Part shown: positions 7,746 through 16,670 of the stretch, one piece after another
How the letters are laid out: each line of letters opens with the position of its first letter
How positions within the stretch are numbered: position 1 is the stretch's first letter
Origin: an uncultured Collinsella sp.
GTDB taxonomy: Bacteria > Actinomycetota > Coriobacteriia > Coriobacteriales > Coriobacteriaceae
Direction of reading: 5' to 3'
DNA: 64,000 nucleotides
Assembly (NCBI GenBank): GCA_902496115.1
Contig: CABUZK010000004.1
Coordinates: 44,045 to 108,044 of the forward strand
Translations under genes and position numbers: made by a program
Notes under the pieces: model-generated
The model's input: only the letters and a program-made list of their open reading frames with translations
The model's database searches: none
What the model was told of the DNA's origin: nothing

Positions 7746-9023
7746 TTGTTTGAATGTGAACTACCGTTTGACCATAAGACGTTGCATCTAGAGCTCGAGG
7801 ATAAGAACTTCGCGGGTGTGATGGAAGGTCATCAAAACGAGTTTAAGACTACAAAATCGCAGGAAGAGCTGGTAGAGGAGTCGCTTGCCAACCCTTATGG
7901 CTCACCTTCGCTCGAGGAGCTTTGTGCTGGCAAGAAGGATATCGTCATCATTAGCTCCGACCATACGCGCCCCGTTCCCTCGCGTGTGACGATGCCTATT
8001 CTGCTGCATCACATCCACTCCGCTGCGCCTGAGGCACGCGTTCGCATTCTGGTTGCTACGGGTATGCATCGTCCGTCGACGCACGAGGAGCTCGTCAACA
8101 AGTACGGCGAGGAGATCGTTGCCAACGAGGAAATCGTTATGCACGTCGCGACTGACGACAGCATGATGAAAAAGATCGGCACCCTGCCTTCTGGCGGCGA
8201 GTGCATCATCAACAAGATTGCCGCCGATTGCGATCTGCTGCTTGCCGAGGGCTTTATTGAGCCGCACTTCTTTGCCGGTTTCTCTGGCAGCCGCAAGTCC
8301 GTGCTGCCCGGCATTGCCAGCTACAAGACCATCATGTACAACCACAACGGTCAGTTTGTGAACGATTCCCATTCGCGTGCCGGCAACCTGTGCCACAACC
8401 ACGTGAACGAGGATATGTTTGCCGCTGCCGAGATGGCTCACCTTGCCTTTGTGCTTAACGTGGTGCTCAACGGCAAGCACGAGGTCATCGGCTCCTTTGC
8501 CGGCGACATCCACAAGGCGCACGAGGCCGGCTGCGAGTTCGTGAAGAGCCTTGCCGGCGTTGAGCCCGTCGAGTGCGAGATTGCCATCACCACCAACGGC
8601 GGCTACCCGCTCGACCAGAACATCTACCAGGCCGTGAAGGGCATGTGCGCTGCCGAGGCCACGCTTCCCGAGGGCGGCGTGATCATCGATGTCGCCGGTT
8701 GCGCCGACGGTCACGGTGGCGAGGGCTTCTATCACAACATCGCCGACAACGATCCGGCAGAGTTTGAGCGCGCCTGCATCGACCGTCCTAAGGACGAGAC
8801 CCTGCCCGACCAGTGGACGAGTCAGATCTTTGCCCGCATCCTGGCGCATCACCCCGTGATCATGGTCACCGACCTGTGCGATCACCAGATGATCAAGGAT
8901 ATGCACATGACGCCGGTCAACACCCTCGAGGAGGCGCTCAAGCTCGCCTTTGAGATGAAGGGTGCCGATGCCAAGGTTGCCGTCATTCCCGATGGCCTGG
9001 GCGTTGTCGTCGCGCAGCACTAG
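7746..9023 (+). CDS. larA: Nickel-dependent lactate racemase
   Basis: Interconverts D- and L-lactate (or a related 2-hydroxyacid) using a nickel-pincer nucleotide covalently bound to a lysine. Starting at TTG 7746 gives 425 residues, matching the family's usual ~425 and its N-terminal pattern of two short beta strands (FECELPFDHKTLHLEL). The frame extends upstream without homology, so the start is inferred; GAAAGGAAGAGGG lies ahead of it. Key residues are visible: the first His in ATGMHRPST, His and the cofactor Lys ten apart in HFFAGFSGSRKSVLPG, and His in NHNGQFV. A channel gene follows after 49 bases, and cofactor genes larB/larC face it downstream. LarA homologues can act on other 2-hydroxyacids, so lactate is likely but not proven. 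Confidence 0.9.
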   Translation: MFECELPFDHKTLHLELEDKNFAGVMEGHQNEFKTTKSQEELVEESLANPYGSPSLEELCAGKKDIVIISSDHTRPVPSRVTMPILLHHIHSAAPEARVRILVATGMHRPSTHEELVNKYGEEIVANEEIVMHVATDDSMMKKIGTLPSGGECIINKIAADCDLLLAEGFIEPHFFAGFSGSRKSVLPGIASYKTIMYNHNGQFVNDSHSRAGNLCHNHVNEDMFAAAEMAHLAFVLNVVLNGKHEVIGSFAGDIHKAHEAGCEFVKSLAGVEPVECEIAITTNGGYPLDQNIYQAVKGMCAAEATLPEGGVIIDVAGCADGHGGEGFYHNIADNDPAEFERACIDRPKDETLPDQWTSQIFARILAHHPVIMVTDLCDHQMIKDMHMTPVNTLEEALKLAFEMKGADAKVAVIPDGLGVVVAQH

Positions 9024-9072
9024 TACGCGGCCTAAACGAATCGTTTATAACCGACAAGAAAGATAAGGTTTT

Positions 9073-9804
9073 ATGCTTACCAAACTCCTCTGCGAATTCG
9101 GCGCAACGGCCCTCATGATCATCTTTGGCGTGGGCGTGCACTGCGATACCGTGCTCAAGGGCACTAAGTATCAGGGCTCCGGCCATATGTTTGCCATCAC
9201 CACCTGGTCTTTTGGCATCTCGGTCTGCCTGTTTGTCTTTGGCGGCGCCGTGTGCATGAACCCGGCTATGGTGCTTGCCCAGTGCATCGTAGGCCTGGTG
9301 CCGTGGAGCAGCTGCATCCCCTTCATGATTGCCGATATGCTCGGCGGCTTTGTGGGCGCCGTAATCGCTTGGCTTATGTATGCCGATGAGTTCAAGGCTT
9401 CCGAGGGCGTCGTCGACCCCATTGCCCAGCGCAACATCTTCTCGACCAACCCCACCACCGAGGGCACCAACTATGCCCGCAACTTCTTCTGCGAGGCTAT
9501 CTGCACCTTCGTGTTCATCAGCGCCATCCTTGCTGCCGCTAGCCGCGCCGGCGAGAACGTTCTGATGCTCGCCATCTGCGTCGGCCTGATCGTTTGGGCC
9601 GTTGGCATGGGCATGGGCGGCATCACCGGCTTCGCCATGAACCAGGCTCGTGACCTTGGTCCTCGCATGGCCTATCAGGTTCTGCCGATTAAGAACAAGG
9701 CCGACAACAACTGGAAGTACGGCCTGCTTGTTCCTGGCATCGCTCCGTTTATCGGTGCCGCTCTGGCCGCACTGTTTGTGCACGGTTTCTTGGGCATGTT
9801 CTAG
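9073..9804 (+). CDS. larD: MIP/aquaporin family channel, LarD-like
   Basis: A 243-residue six-helix channel of the major intrinsic protein family. Placed 49 bases after larA, it is probably the lactic-acid facilitator LarD, which lets lactate cross the membrane. The first pore motif is intact (VCMNPAMVLAQ). The second, normally NPARD, reads NQARDLGPR (about residue 196), so the Pro-Ala pair is altered while RD.GPR is kept. AAGAAAGATAAGG precedes ATG 9073. A plain glycerol facilitator is the alternative. Confidence 0.8.
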   Translation: MLTKLLCEFGATALMIIFGVGVHCDTVLKGTKYQGSGHMFAITTWSFGISVCLFVFGGAVCMNPAMVLAQCIVGLVPWSSCIPFMIADMLGGFVGAVIAWLMYADEFKASEGVVDPIAQRNIFSTNPTTEGTNYARNFFCEAICTFVFISAILAAASRAGENVLMLAICVGLIVWAVGMGMGGITGFAMNQARDLGPRMAYQVLPIKNKADNNWKYGLLVPGIAPFIGAALAALFVHGFLGMF

Positions 9805-9826
9805 TCCAAGGCTACATAGGTTGTTC

Positions 9827-9951
9827 GCCGTCCGCATGGGGTAACTTCCCAGCGCGTCCTCGGACATGCAAAAAGGCTCGCTGCGCACTTTGTGCGGCGA
9901 GCCTTTTTGCGTCCTGCGGAGTGCGCTGGGAAGTTACCCCATGCGGACGGC
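9827..9951. repeat. Nested palindromic terminator cassette (copy 2)
   Basis: Outer arms of 29 bases (GCCGTCCGCATGGGGTAACT... at 9827-9855) pair perfectly with 9923-9951. Inner constant strings GCGTCCTCGGACATG and GCGTCCTGCGGAGTGC flank a terminator hairpin GCAAAAAGGCTCGC / GCGAGCCTTTTTGC. It lies between the convergent larA-larD and larB-larC-tetR units and probably terminates larD. The rest, to 10126, is GT-rich and holds no supported feature. Confidence 0.9.
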
Positions 9952-10126
9952 TGCGGGGTCTTCGTTGCGTTCGTGCAAGCAACCCAACATATATATCTGA
10001 ATTTGGATGGGAGGGGCTTGTTGCTGGTAGGAGCGTTGGGCTGCTGTTGACACTTTGGGATGGATTGTGCTTTGGGTTGGGGCGGGGCTTTGAGATGAGG
10101 GCGGAACTTTGGGATGAGGGGTTTAC

Positions 10127-10666
10127 TTAGTTGAAGAGGGGCATTATGGCCGAGAGGTAGTCTTTGGCTACGTCGGACTTATCTGCTTGGAAGTTGTGCC
10201 AGGCCCACCATTGGACCATTCCTACGAAGCTTGAGGCTATGTGGTGTAGTAGGAAGCTGCGATCCATGGTGGCGGCGGGGCCGTTTGGGTCGTTGGGGAC
10301 GGTTTCGGCTGCTCGTGACATGATGGTCTTGCGTAAGCAGTCGGCAAAGACGCGTGAGCCGGCGCCGGCTACGAGGGCTCGAACGCCCTGGCGGCGCTCC
10401 CAGAGGTTGTTGAGGATATGCTCGACCTGCACGAGTGGGTCGTCGAGGGGCGTACCGTCATCGTCGAGGGCATGGGTGCAGATATCGCACACGAGCTCAG
10501 CGAGTAGGTCATCTTTGCTCTTGAAGAGGCCGTAGAACGTGGCCCGACCCACATGGGCGCGAGCGATGATGTCACCGACGGTGATCTTGCCGTAGTCCTC
10601 TTCGCGCAGCAGCTCGGAGAACGCCGTAACGATGGCGGCGCGGCTTTTTGCCTTGCGGGCATCCAT
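10127..10666 (-). CDS. TetR-family transcriptional regulator
   Basis: A 179-residue DNA-binding protein. The helix-turn-helix is at residues ~10-55 (RAAIVTAFSELLREEDYGKITVGDIIARAHVGRATFYGLFKSKDDL), the typical TetR_N layout. The C-terminal ligand-binding half is helical and resembles the C-terminal domain of TetR regulators near fatty-acid or stress genes, but its ligand cannot be read. ATG 10666 was chosen because upstream codons of the open frame overlap larC. It starts two bases after the larC stop, so it is co-transcribed with larB-larC and is a candidate regulator of the lactate locus. Confidence 0.85.
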   Translation of the reverse strand: MDARKAKSRAAIVTAFSELLREEDYGKITVGDIIARAHVGRATFYGLFKSKDDLLAELVCDICTHALDDDGTPLDDPLVQVEHILNNLWERRQGVRALVAGAGSRVFADCLRKTIMSRAAETVPNDPNGPAATMDRSFLLHHIASSFVGMVQWWAWHNFQADKSDVAKDYLSAIMPLFN

Positions 10667-10668
10667 GG

Positions 10669-11580
10669 CTAGGCGTCCGCGTGAACGAGCAGGCAGCGGA
10701 GCGTACCGGAACAACCCTCGTAGGGGCGCTTGCCGGCGCCGTAGCCGACGGCTTCGATGCGGTAGCGTGAGGGCAGTTGGTCGGACGTGCGCAGCGCGGT
10801 GACGATGGCGGCGCCCGTGGGCGTCACGAGCTCGCCGGCGACCGGTGCAGGCGTGAGGGCGATATTGCCCGCCTGGCACAGGTTGACGACAGCGGGGACG
10901 GGAATGGGCATGAGGCCGTGGGCGCAGCGAATGGTGCCGTGGCCCTCAGAGAGCGATTCGACCACGATGTCCTCAATACCCAGGTCATCGAGGCAGATGG
11001 CGACAGAGCAGACGTCGACGATGGAATCGACGGCGCCTACCTCGTGGAACATGACGGTCTCGGGCGTTTTGCCGTGGGCCTTGGCCTCGGCGGCGGCGAG
11101 CGCGGTAAAGATGGCGAGCGCACGACGCTTGGCGCCATCGCTTAGCTGCGAGCCGTCGATGATGGCGGTGACGTCCGCCAAAGAACGGTGGTGATGGTGG
11201 TGGGCGTGATGATGGCCCTCGTGGCCATGACCGTGGGCCTCATGGTCATGGTCGTGGCAGTGCTCGTGCTCGCCATGGTCATGATGGTGGTGTTCGTGTT
11301 CGTGCATATGCACGACAGCTGCTTCGTTGCCGTAGAGCCAGGCCATATCGTGATCGTGGTTCTCGAGCTCCTCTGCAAGCTGGACATCGAAATCGCAGGC
11401 GTCGATGCCGTGCTTGTTTACGCGCGTCACGGCAATCGAAAAGCCGTCGACCGGCAGCGTGGCGAGCTGCTCGTGCAGATGCTCCTCGCTGGCGCCCAGG
11501 TCGAGCAGGGCCGCGACGGTCATATCGCCGCTGATGCCCGAGGTGCCGTCGATGATAAGCGTATGCTGATGGTTGGACAT
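10669..11580 (-). CDS. larC: LarC-type nickel-pincer cofactor protein, lacking the C-terminal domain
   Basis: LarC inserts nickel into the pincer nucleotide used by LarA. The 303-residue product has the N-terminal signature (IDGTSGISGDMTVAALLDLG), a long His/Glu/Asp stretch at residues ~90-132 (dozens of His, metal binding), then EVGAVDSIVDVCSVAI and ELVTPTGAAIV. It stops at GTLRCLLVHADA, where other LarC proteins continue ~130-150 residues into the LarC2 CTP-binding domain. No LarC2-like sequence is visible in other frames downstream, where tetR begins. AAGGAG overlapping the larB stop provides the ribosome site. A programmed frameshift joining LarC1 and LarC2 is known elsewhere, but nothing here supports it. 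Confidence 0.85.
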   Translation of the reverse strand: MSNHQHTLIIDGTSGISGDMTVAALLDLGASEEHLHEQLATLPVDGFSIAVTRVNKHGIDACDFDVQLAEELENHDHDMAWLYGNEAAVVHMHEHEHHHHDHGEHEHCHDHDHEAHGHGHEGHHHAHHHHHRSLADVTAIIDGSQLSDGAKRRALAIFTALAAAEAKAHGKTPETVMFHEVGAVDSIVDVCSVAICLDDLGIEDIVVESLSEGHGTIRCAHGLMPIPVPAVVNLCQAGNIALTPAPVAGELVTPTGAAIVTALRTSDQLPSRYRIEAVGYGAGKRPYEGCSGTLRCLLVHADA

Positions 11581-11590
11581 GGAATGCTCC

Positions 11591-12373
11591 TTAGCGGGCG
11601 CGGGGTGTGCCGGCGCTCAGATGATTGATAAGACTTGCCTGGTATGCGGCACCAAAGCCGTTGTCGATATTGACGACCGAAACGCCGCTGGCGCAGGAGT
11701 TGAGCATGGCGAGCAGTGCGGCTACGCCACCAAAGCTCGCGCCGTAGCCCACGCTGGTGGGAACGGCAATGACCGGACAGCTCACCAGGCCGCCGATAAC
11801 GCTCGCCAGCGCGCCTTCCATGCCGGCGATGGCGATGACCACCTGCGCCTGGGCAAGTTCCTCGGCATGCGCGAGCAAGCGGTGCAGGCCGGCGACGCCT
11901 ACGTCGTAGAGGCGGTCGACCTCGTTGCCATAGAACTCGGCCGTCAACGCGGCTTCCTCGGCGACGGGCAAGTCGCTCGTGCCGGCGCAGGCGACGACGA
12001 TGCGTCCGTTACCGGTGGGGGAGGGCTTGCCGCCCACGAGGGCGAGCTGTGCGTCCGGGACATATCCCAGGTCGATGCCGTTGTCGAGGAGCTCCGAGGT
12101 GCGGGCTGCTTTTTCGCTGTCCAGGCGCGTGACCAGGATGCGCTCCTGGCCAGCATCGCGCAGCGCTTCGATAATGGCGGCAATCTGCTCGGCGGTTTTA
12201 CCCGCACCGTAGACAACCTCGCCGGCTCCCTGGCGCACCCCGCGCGAAAGATCGAGCTGTGCAAAACCCAGATCGGCGGTCGGAGCCGTCTGGATGCGCG
12301 TGAGGGCGACGGCTGGGGTGACTGCTCCGCCGGCAACATCGCTCAGCAATTGCTCAAGATCTCGCTTATCCAT
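11591..12373 (-). CDS. larB: LarB, nickel-pincer cofactor biosynthesis carboxylase
   Basis: LarB carboxylates and hydrolyses nicotinic acid adenine dinucleotide, the first step of nickel-pincer nucleotide synthesis. The 260-residue protein has a short N-terminal extension and a C-terminal PurE-like domain: VVACAGTSDLPVAEEAA, a central FYGNEVDRLYDVGVAGLHRL, VVIAIAGMEGALASVIGGL and PVIAVPTSVGYGASFGG. The start at 12373 has GAAGGGA at good spacing; the longer frame to 12406 has none. The gene is first in the unit larB-larC-tetR. The third cofactor gene, larE, is not in the window. Confidence 0.93.
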   Translation of the reverse strand: MDKRDLEQLLSDVAGGAVTPAVALTRIQTAPTADLGFAQLDLSRGVRQGAGEVVYGAGKTAEQIAAIIEALRDAGQERILVTRLDSEKAARTSELLDNGIDLGYVPDAQLALVGGKPSPTGNGRIVVACAGTSDLPVAEEAALTAEFYGNEVDRLYDVGVAGLHRLLAHAEELAQAQVVIAIAGMEGALASVIGGLVSCPVIAVPTSVGYGASFGGVAALLAMLNSCASGVSVVNIDNGFGAAYQASLINHLSAGTPRAR

Positions 12374-12489
12374 ATATGTTCCCTTCGACGGTGCAAAGTC
12401 TAGCACTCAAGGGCAAGTTTCCGAACACTAAGATAAAATTGTTCGGAAACTAGACATAGGGGAATTGATTCTATTGTTAGACAGATCGA

Positions 12490-13125
12490 CTAGTCACGTA
12501 GGATGATGTCCATGGCGAGCATCAGGTTGCGCTCGTCGATGGCAAACGGGGCGGCCTCGCGCGTCTTGGGCTTGGCGCAAAACGCGATGCCCGTGCCCGC
12601 GGCCTGAATCATGGGGATGTCGTTTGCCCCGTCGCCAATAGCGACCGTGTGGGCCATGTCGACACCGCACTCAACCGCCCAATCTAGCAGCTGGATGAGC
12701 TTGGACTCCTTGGTCACAATGTCGGCAGCCAACTTACCGGTGAGCTTGCCATCCACGACCTCCAGGCGGTTGGCCAGGCAAAAATCGATACCCGCGGCGG
12801 CTACGATCTTGTCAGCGATCTCGTGGAAGCCGCCGCTTACCACGCCGACCTTCCAGCCCTTGCTGTGTGCCGAGCGCACAAGCTCCAGCGCGCCGGGGGT
12901 AAATGTCACGCGTTCAAAGGTGCGCTCGAACACACTCTCGTCCAGGCCGGCGAGCAGCCCCACGCGCTCCTCGAGCGCTTGCTTAAAGTCCAGCTCGCCG
13001 CGCATGGCGCGTTCGGTGATCCGCGCAACTTGCTCGCCCACGCCTGCCTCCTTGCCCAACAGGTCGATGACCTCCTGGTTGATGAGCGTGGAGTCGATAT
13101 CCATAACGATGAGGCGTGCAGTCAT
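12490..13125 (-). CDS. serB: Phosphoserine phosphatase
   Basis: Last step of serine biosynthesis: removes phosphate from L-phosphoserine. 211 residues, HAD superfamily. Motif I is DIDSTL with the nucleophilic Asp; motif II is GVVSGG; a Lys follows at TKESKL; motif III is GDGANDIPM. The cap region RAMRGELDFKQALEERVGLL is typical of SerB. ATG 13125 follows GGAAAGG; an upstream ATG in the frame lacks a ribosome site. There is no ACT domain at the N-terminus, as in the short bacterial SerB form. Confidence 0.92.
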   Translation of the reverse strand: MTARLIVMDIDSTLINQEVIDLLGKEAGVGEQVARITERAMRGELDFKQALEERVGLLAGLDESVFERTFERVTFTPGALELVRSAHSKGWKVGVVSGGFHEIADKIVAAAGIDFCLANRLEVVDGKLTGKLAADIVTKESKLIQLLDWAVECGVDMAHTVAIGDGANDIPMIQAAGTGIAFCAKPKTREAAPFAIDERNLMLAMDIILRD

Positions 13126-13381
13126 GGCGGGCCTTTCCGAGTGCAGTTGTATTGGGGCACATTGTCGCACGCGGCGCGCCTTGGCGACGGCCAGGCCGCG
13201 TCAATTGTTTCGTCTCCGTCAAGTCTTTGGGCGAGAACTACTTTTCCGCGGCACATCGACACAGGTGCGATAAGATAGAACGCCATGTCTGGCTGCGCGG
13301 TTTACGCAGGCTGGGCAAATCTGTACGACGCCGCCCGGAACGACACGGGGCGGCACAGATCCATAAAGGAGGATCACTGGT

Positions 13382-15169
13382 ATGAGCCAGACCCGTCCCA
13401 TCGACGAGCATTCCATGCACACCCGTACCTGCGGCGAGCTTCGCCGCGAGAACGTGGGCGAAGAGGTCACCCTCACCGGTTGGGTGAGCCGTCGCCGTGA
13501 CCACGGCGGCCTTATTTTCTGCGACCTTCGTGACCGCGAGGGCATCACGCAGCTCACCTTCGACCCCGAGCACTCTGACGGCGACGCATTTAAGATCGCC
13601 GAGACCATGCGTCCCGAGTGGCCCATCAAGATCCACGGCGTCGTGCGCTCCCGTGGCGAGGAGACCACCAACGCCAAGCTCGCGACCGGCGAGATCGAGG
13701 TCCTGACCGACCACGCCGAGGTGCTCAACACGTCCGTCACCCCGCCGTTCCAGATCGAGGACGGCATCGAGACCAGCGAGGACACCCGTCTGCGCTATCG
13801 CTATCTGGACCTCCGTCGTCCCGAGATGATGGCCAACCTCAAGCTGCGCTCCGACTTTACCTTTGCCATTCGCGAGGCGCTGCACAACCGTGAGTTCATG
13901 GAGGTCGAGACGCCCTCCCTGTTTAAGTCCACGCCCGAGGGCGCTCGTGACTTCATCGTTCCCAGCCGTATTCAGCCGGGCAACTTCTACGCCCTGCCGC
14001 AGTCCCCGCAGCTCCTGAAGCAGCTGCTTATGGTCGGTGGCGTCGAGCGCTACTATCAGGTTGCCAAGTGCTTCCGCGACGAGGACCTGCGTGCCGACCG
14101 TCAGCCCGAGTTCACTCAGGTCGATATCGAGATGTCCTTCGTGGACCAGAACGACGTTATGAGCGCGCTCGAAGAGGTCCTGGCCGATGCCTTCGGCCGC
14201 ATGGGCGTCGAGATGCCCACGCCGCTGCGTCGCATGGACTACTGGGAGGCCATGGACACCTATGGCTCCGACAAGCCCGATACCCGCTATGGCATGCATC
14301 TGGTCGACCTGACCGACATCTTTGCCAACTCCAAGTTCAAGGTCTTTGCGACTGCCGCAAACGAGGAGGGTTCTGTCGTCAAGGCCATTAACGCCAAGGG
14401 CGCCGGTGCCTGGGCACGTGCCAAGATCGATAAGCTCGCCGGCGTGGCCTCCACGTTTGGCGCCAAGGGCCTGGCCTGGATCGCTTTCCGCGAGGATGGC
14501 TCCATCAACAGTCCCATCGTCAAGTTCTTCTCGGACGAGGAAATGACTGCCCTGCGCGAGCGTATGGACGTCGAGCCCGGCGACCTCGTGATGTTCGCCG
14601 CCGGCCCGCGCCTGCTCTCCGACGAGATCCTGGGCGGCATGCGTTCCCACATGGCCAACGCCCTCGAGATCAAGCGCGAGGGTCACGACTTCCTGTGGGT
14701 CGTCAACTTCCCGCTGTTCCACTGGGATGAGGACCGCAAGGCTTACGCTGCCGAGCACCAGCCGTTCACCCTGCCGACTGAGACCGACATCGCTAAGATC
14801 GAGGCCGATCCGCTGGCAGCCGGTTCGTGCACCTATGACTTTGTCATGGACGGCTTTGAGGCCGGCGGCGGCGGCATGCGTATCCACAACGCCGAGATGC
14901 AGATGTCCATGCTCAAGCTCCTGGGCTTTACCGAGGAGCGCGCCGAGTCTCAGTTTGGCTTCCTCATGGAGGCCCTCAAGTTTGGTGCGCCCCCGATGGG
15001 CGGTTTCGCTCTGGGTCTGGACCGCGTGTGCATGCTGCTCACCGGTTCCGACTCCATCCGCGACGTCATGGCGTTCCCCAAGACGGCCAGTGGCTCCGAC
15101 CTTATGTCGGGCGCTCCGAGTGCCGTATCCGGCGCCCAGCTCAAGGACGTCAGTCTGCGCCTGATGTAG
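13382..15169 (+). CDS. aspS: Aspartyl-tRNA synthetase
   Basis: Class II synthetase charging tRNA-Asp, 595 residues, the length of the bacterial type with an inserted GAD domain. The N-terminal OB fold binds the anticodon (VTLTGWVSRRRDHGGLIFCDLRD). Motif 2 is FRDEDLRADRQPEFTQ. The GAD insert spans roughly residues 290-420, and motif 3 is GGFALGLDRVCMLL. AAAGGAGGATCA stands ahead of ATG 13382. Whether the enzyme also charges tRNA-Asn cannot be decided from sequence reading alone. Confidence 0.97.
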   Translation: MSQTRPIDEHSMHTRTCGELRRENVGEEVTLTGWVSRRRDHGGLIFCDLRDREGITQLTFDPEHSDGDAFKIAETMRPEWPIKIHGVVRSRGEETTNAKLATGEIEVLTDHAEVLNTSVTPPFQIEDGIETSEDTRLRYRYLDLRRPEMMANLKLRSDFTFAIREALHNREFMEVETPSLFKSTPEGARDFIVPSRIQPGNFYALPQSPQLLKQLLMVGGVERYYQVAKCFRDEDLRADRQPEFTQVDIEMSFVDQNDVMSALEEVLADAFGRMGVEMPTPLRRMDYWEAMDTYGSDKPDTRYGMHLVDLTDIFANSKFKVFATAANEEGSVVKAINAKGAGAWARAKIDKLAGVASTFGAKGLAWIAFREDGSINSPIVKFFSDEEMTALRERMDVEPGDLVMFAAGPRLLSDEILGGMRSHMANALEIKREGHDFLWVVNFPLFHWDEDRKAYAAEHQPFTLPTETDIAKIEADPLAAGSCTYDFVMDGFEAGGGGMRIHNAEMQMSMLKLLGFTEERAESQFGFLMEALKFGAPPMGGFALGLDRVCMLLTGSDSIRDVMAFPKTASGSDLMSGAPSAVSGAQLKDVSLRLM

Positions 15170-15192
15170 GCAAGCGGCTACATATTGCCTGT

Positions 15193-15227
15193 AACGAGGG
15201 AAGGACGCGTGCCTTCCCTCGTTTTTT
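15193..15227 (+). terminator. aspS terminator
   Basis: AACGAGGGAAGG / CCTTCCCTCGTT with a six-base loop, followed by six T. Confidence 0.92.
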
Positions 15228-15266
15228 ATGCGCGGGCGTTGCGAGGACATAGGGTGACCGGACGTC

Positions 15267-15412
15267 GCGGAAACTGCGACCCAGAATCCAGCCAAATAAC
15301 GGGTCGCACTTTCCGGTTGAGCTTCTGGCGGAAAGTACATCCCAGAATCGGCGTTCGGAATGGGCCGGGCTTTCCGCTAAAGCAGCCTAGCGGAAAGCCC
15401 GGCCCAGTTTCC
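15267..15412. repeat. Cluster of ~22-bp GCGGAAA...CCCAG repeats
   Basis: Three direct copies at 15267-15289, 15328-15350 and 15390-15412 share GCGGAAA, a spaced C, CCCAG and TC. Inverted relatives lie between them (GGGTCGCACTTTCCG near 15301-15315 and GGGCCGGGCTTTCCGC near 15362). The cluster fills the space between aspS and lacI. Confidence 0.7.
15361..15406. terminator. Strong bidirectional hairpin beyond the lacI stop
   Basis: Perfect 19-base arms TGGGCCGGGCTTTCCGCTA / TAGCGGAAAGCCCGGCCCA with an 8-base loop. It begins six bases after the lacI stop on the - strand. No long T run is present, so termination is plausible but not certain. Confidence 0.6.
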
Positions 15413-16428
15413 TACAGTGAGTCTCTCTGAACGAGCTGCATGTGCATGACGGTGGTGGTGGGCACGGCGCCATTGATCATATCGAGCGCAATGCCTGCGG
15501 CCATGCGGCCTTCCTCGCGAAGCGGCTGACGAATGGTCGTCAACGCGGGGACGCTGCGAGCTGCGACCTCGTGGTCATCGAAGCCCACGACCGAAACGTC
15601 TTTGGGTACGCTAATTCCTGCTTCGTTGAATGCGGCGATAACGCCGGTTGCGATACGGTCCGATCCGCATAGCACGCCGTCGGCATGTATTTCGCGCGCG
15701 AGCAACCGCCGCGTGGCTTGGTAGCCGTCTCCGCTGCTCCATCCGGTATAGATGACATTTTCATCCGGAAGGCTTTCGCCCAAAATTGCACGGTAGCCGC
15801 GAAGGCGGTCGATGACGGCGGGGTTATCCTGCGGCCCCAGCACGGCAACGATGTCCTTGCGTCCGCGATCTTTCATAGCGAGCGCCGCAAAGCGTCCGCC
15901 CTCTTCGTCGTCGGAGTAGACCGTCGAGAACACGTCGCGATAGGGATGGCCCTCGAGCTGGCCGCATAACACAGTGGGTACGCCCAGCTCGCGCAGCACC
16001 TCGAGCAGCTCACTGCCCTTGTAGGGCGAGACGTCGATGACGGCGTCAAACGAGCGGCGCTCAAAATGCTCGCGTGCGCGGTTGCGCTCATGCGAGGAAG
16101 ATGCCTGCAAGATCACGGGCAAGTAAGACGACTCCGAAAGTTCCTCGGTAATGCCGCTTAAAAACTCACTGTAGGTGGGATCGCTAAACAGCTCGCTCAA
16201 AGGCTCGGTAACCAGTACGGCGATAATTTCCGTGCGTCCGACGGCGAGCGCCCGGCCGCGTGCGTTGGGAACGAAGTTAACCTTTTTCGCCGCTGCGCGG
16301 ACGCGCTTTTTAGTTTCCTCGCTAATGCGGGGGGAGTCGTTGAGGGCACGCGATGCCGTGGAGCGCGAAACACCGGCAGCTTCAGCAACCTCGGCAAGCG
16401 TGGGTGCGGTGCGTGCTGGTTGGGTCAT
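15412..16428 (-). CDS. LacI-family transcriptional repressor
   Basis: 338 residues. The N-terminal helix-turn-helix (TLAEVAEAAGVSRSTASRALND) and hinge (NARGRALAVGRT) are typical, followed by a periplasmic-binding-protein-like sugar domain (e.g. VSVVGFDDHEVAARSVPALTTIRQP). It is divergent from the beta-galactosidase gene, and three identical CAACCGGTTG palindromes lie between them, so it is the likely repressor of that unit and perhaps of itself. The sugar it senses is inferred to be lactose or a related galactoside. Confidence 0.92.
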   Translation of the reverse strand: MTQPARTAPTLAEVAEAAGVSRSTASRALNDSPRISEETKKRVRAAAKKVNFVPNARGRALAVGRTEIIAVLVTEPLSELFSDPTYSEFLSGITEELSESSYLPVILQASSSHERNRAREHFERRSFDAVIDVSPYKGSELLEVLRELGVPTVLCGQLEGHPYRDVFSTVYSDDEEGGRFAALAMKDRGRKDIVAVLGPQDNPAVIDRLRGYRAILGESLPDENVIYTGWSSGDGYQATRRLLAREIHADGVLCGSDRIATGVIAAFNEAGISVPKDVSVVGFDDHEVAARSVPALTTIRQPLREEGRMAAGIALDMINGAVPTTTVMHMQLVQRDSL

Positions 16429-16670
16429 GGCGTCTCCTGTGCAATTGGGTCGGTGGGCTATCGATAAAGGCTAATGCGGATACAGATTACTATAGCGCGC
16501 GTGAACGGCGTCCATGGTATCCGGTGACCGGTGTCGTTTTGCAATCAAACTGCGACTGAGCACGGCATGTATGGGCGAGACATAGGCAGGCGCGACAGTT
16601 GCCTGTGAGTTCAAGAACGATGCCCCGTGCTGTGCACCTAAGCTTAGGGTGACATAAGTAGCATGGTTGT

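Noticed and set aside
13238..15340. A 700-codon open frame on the - strand across aspS
   Set aside because: It is the antisense of a clearly conserved aspS; the product is His/Gly/Leu-rich with no family pattern, typical of GC-rich shadows.
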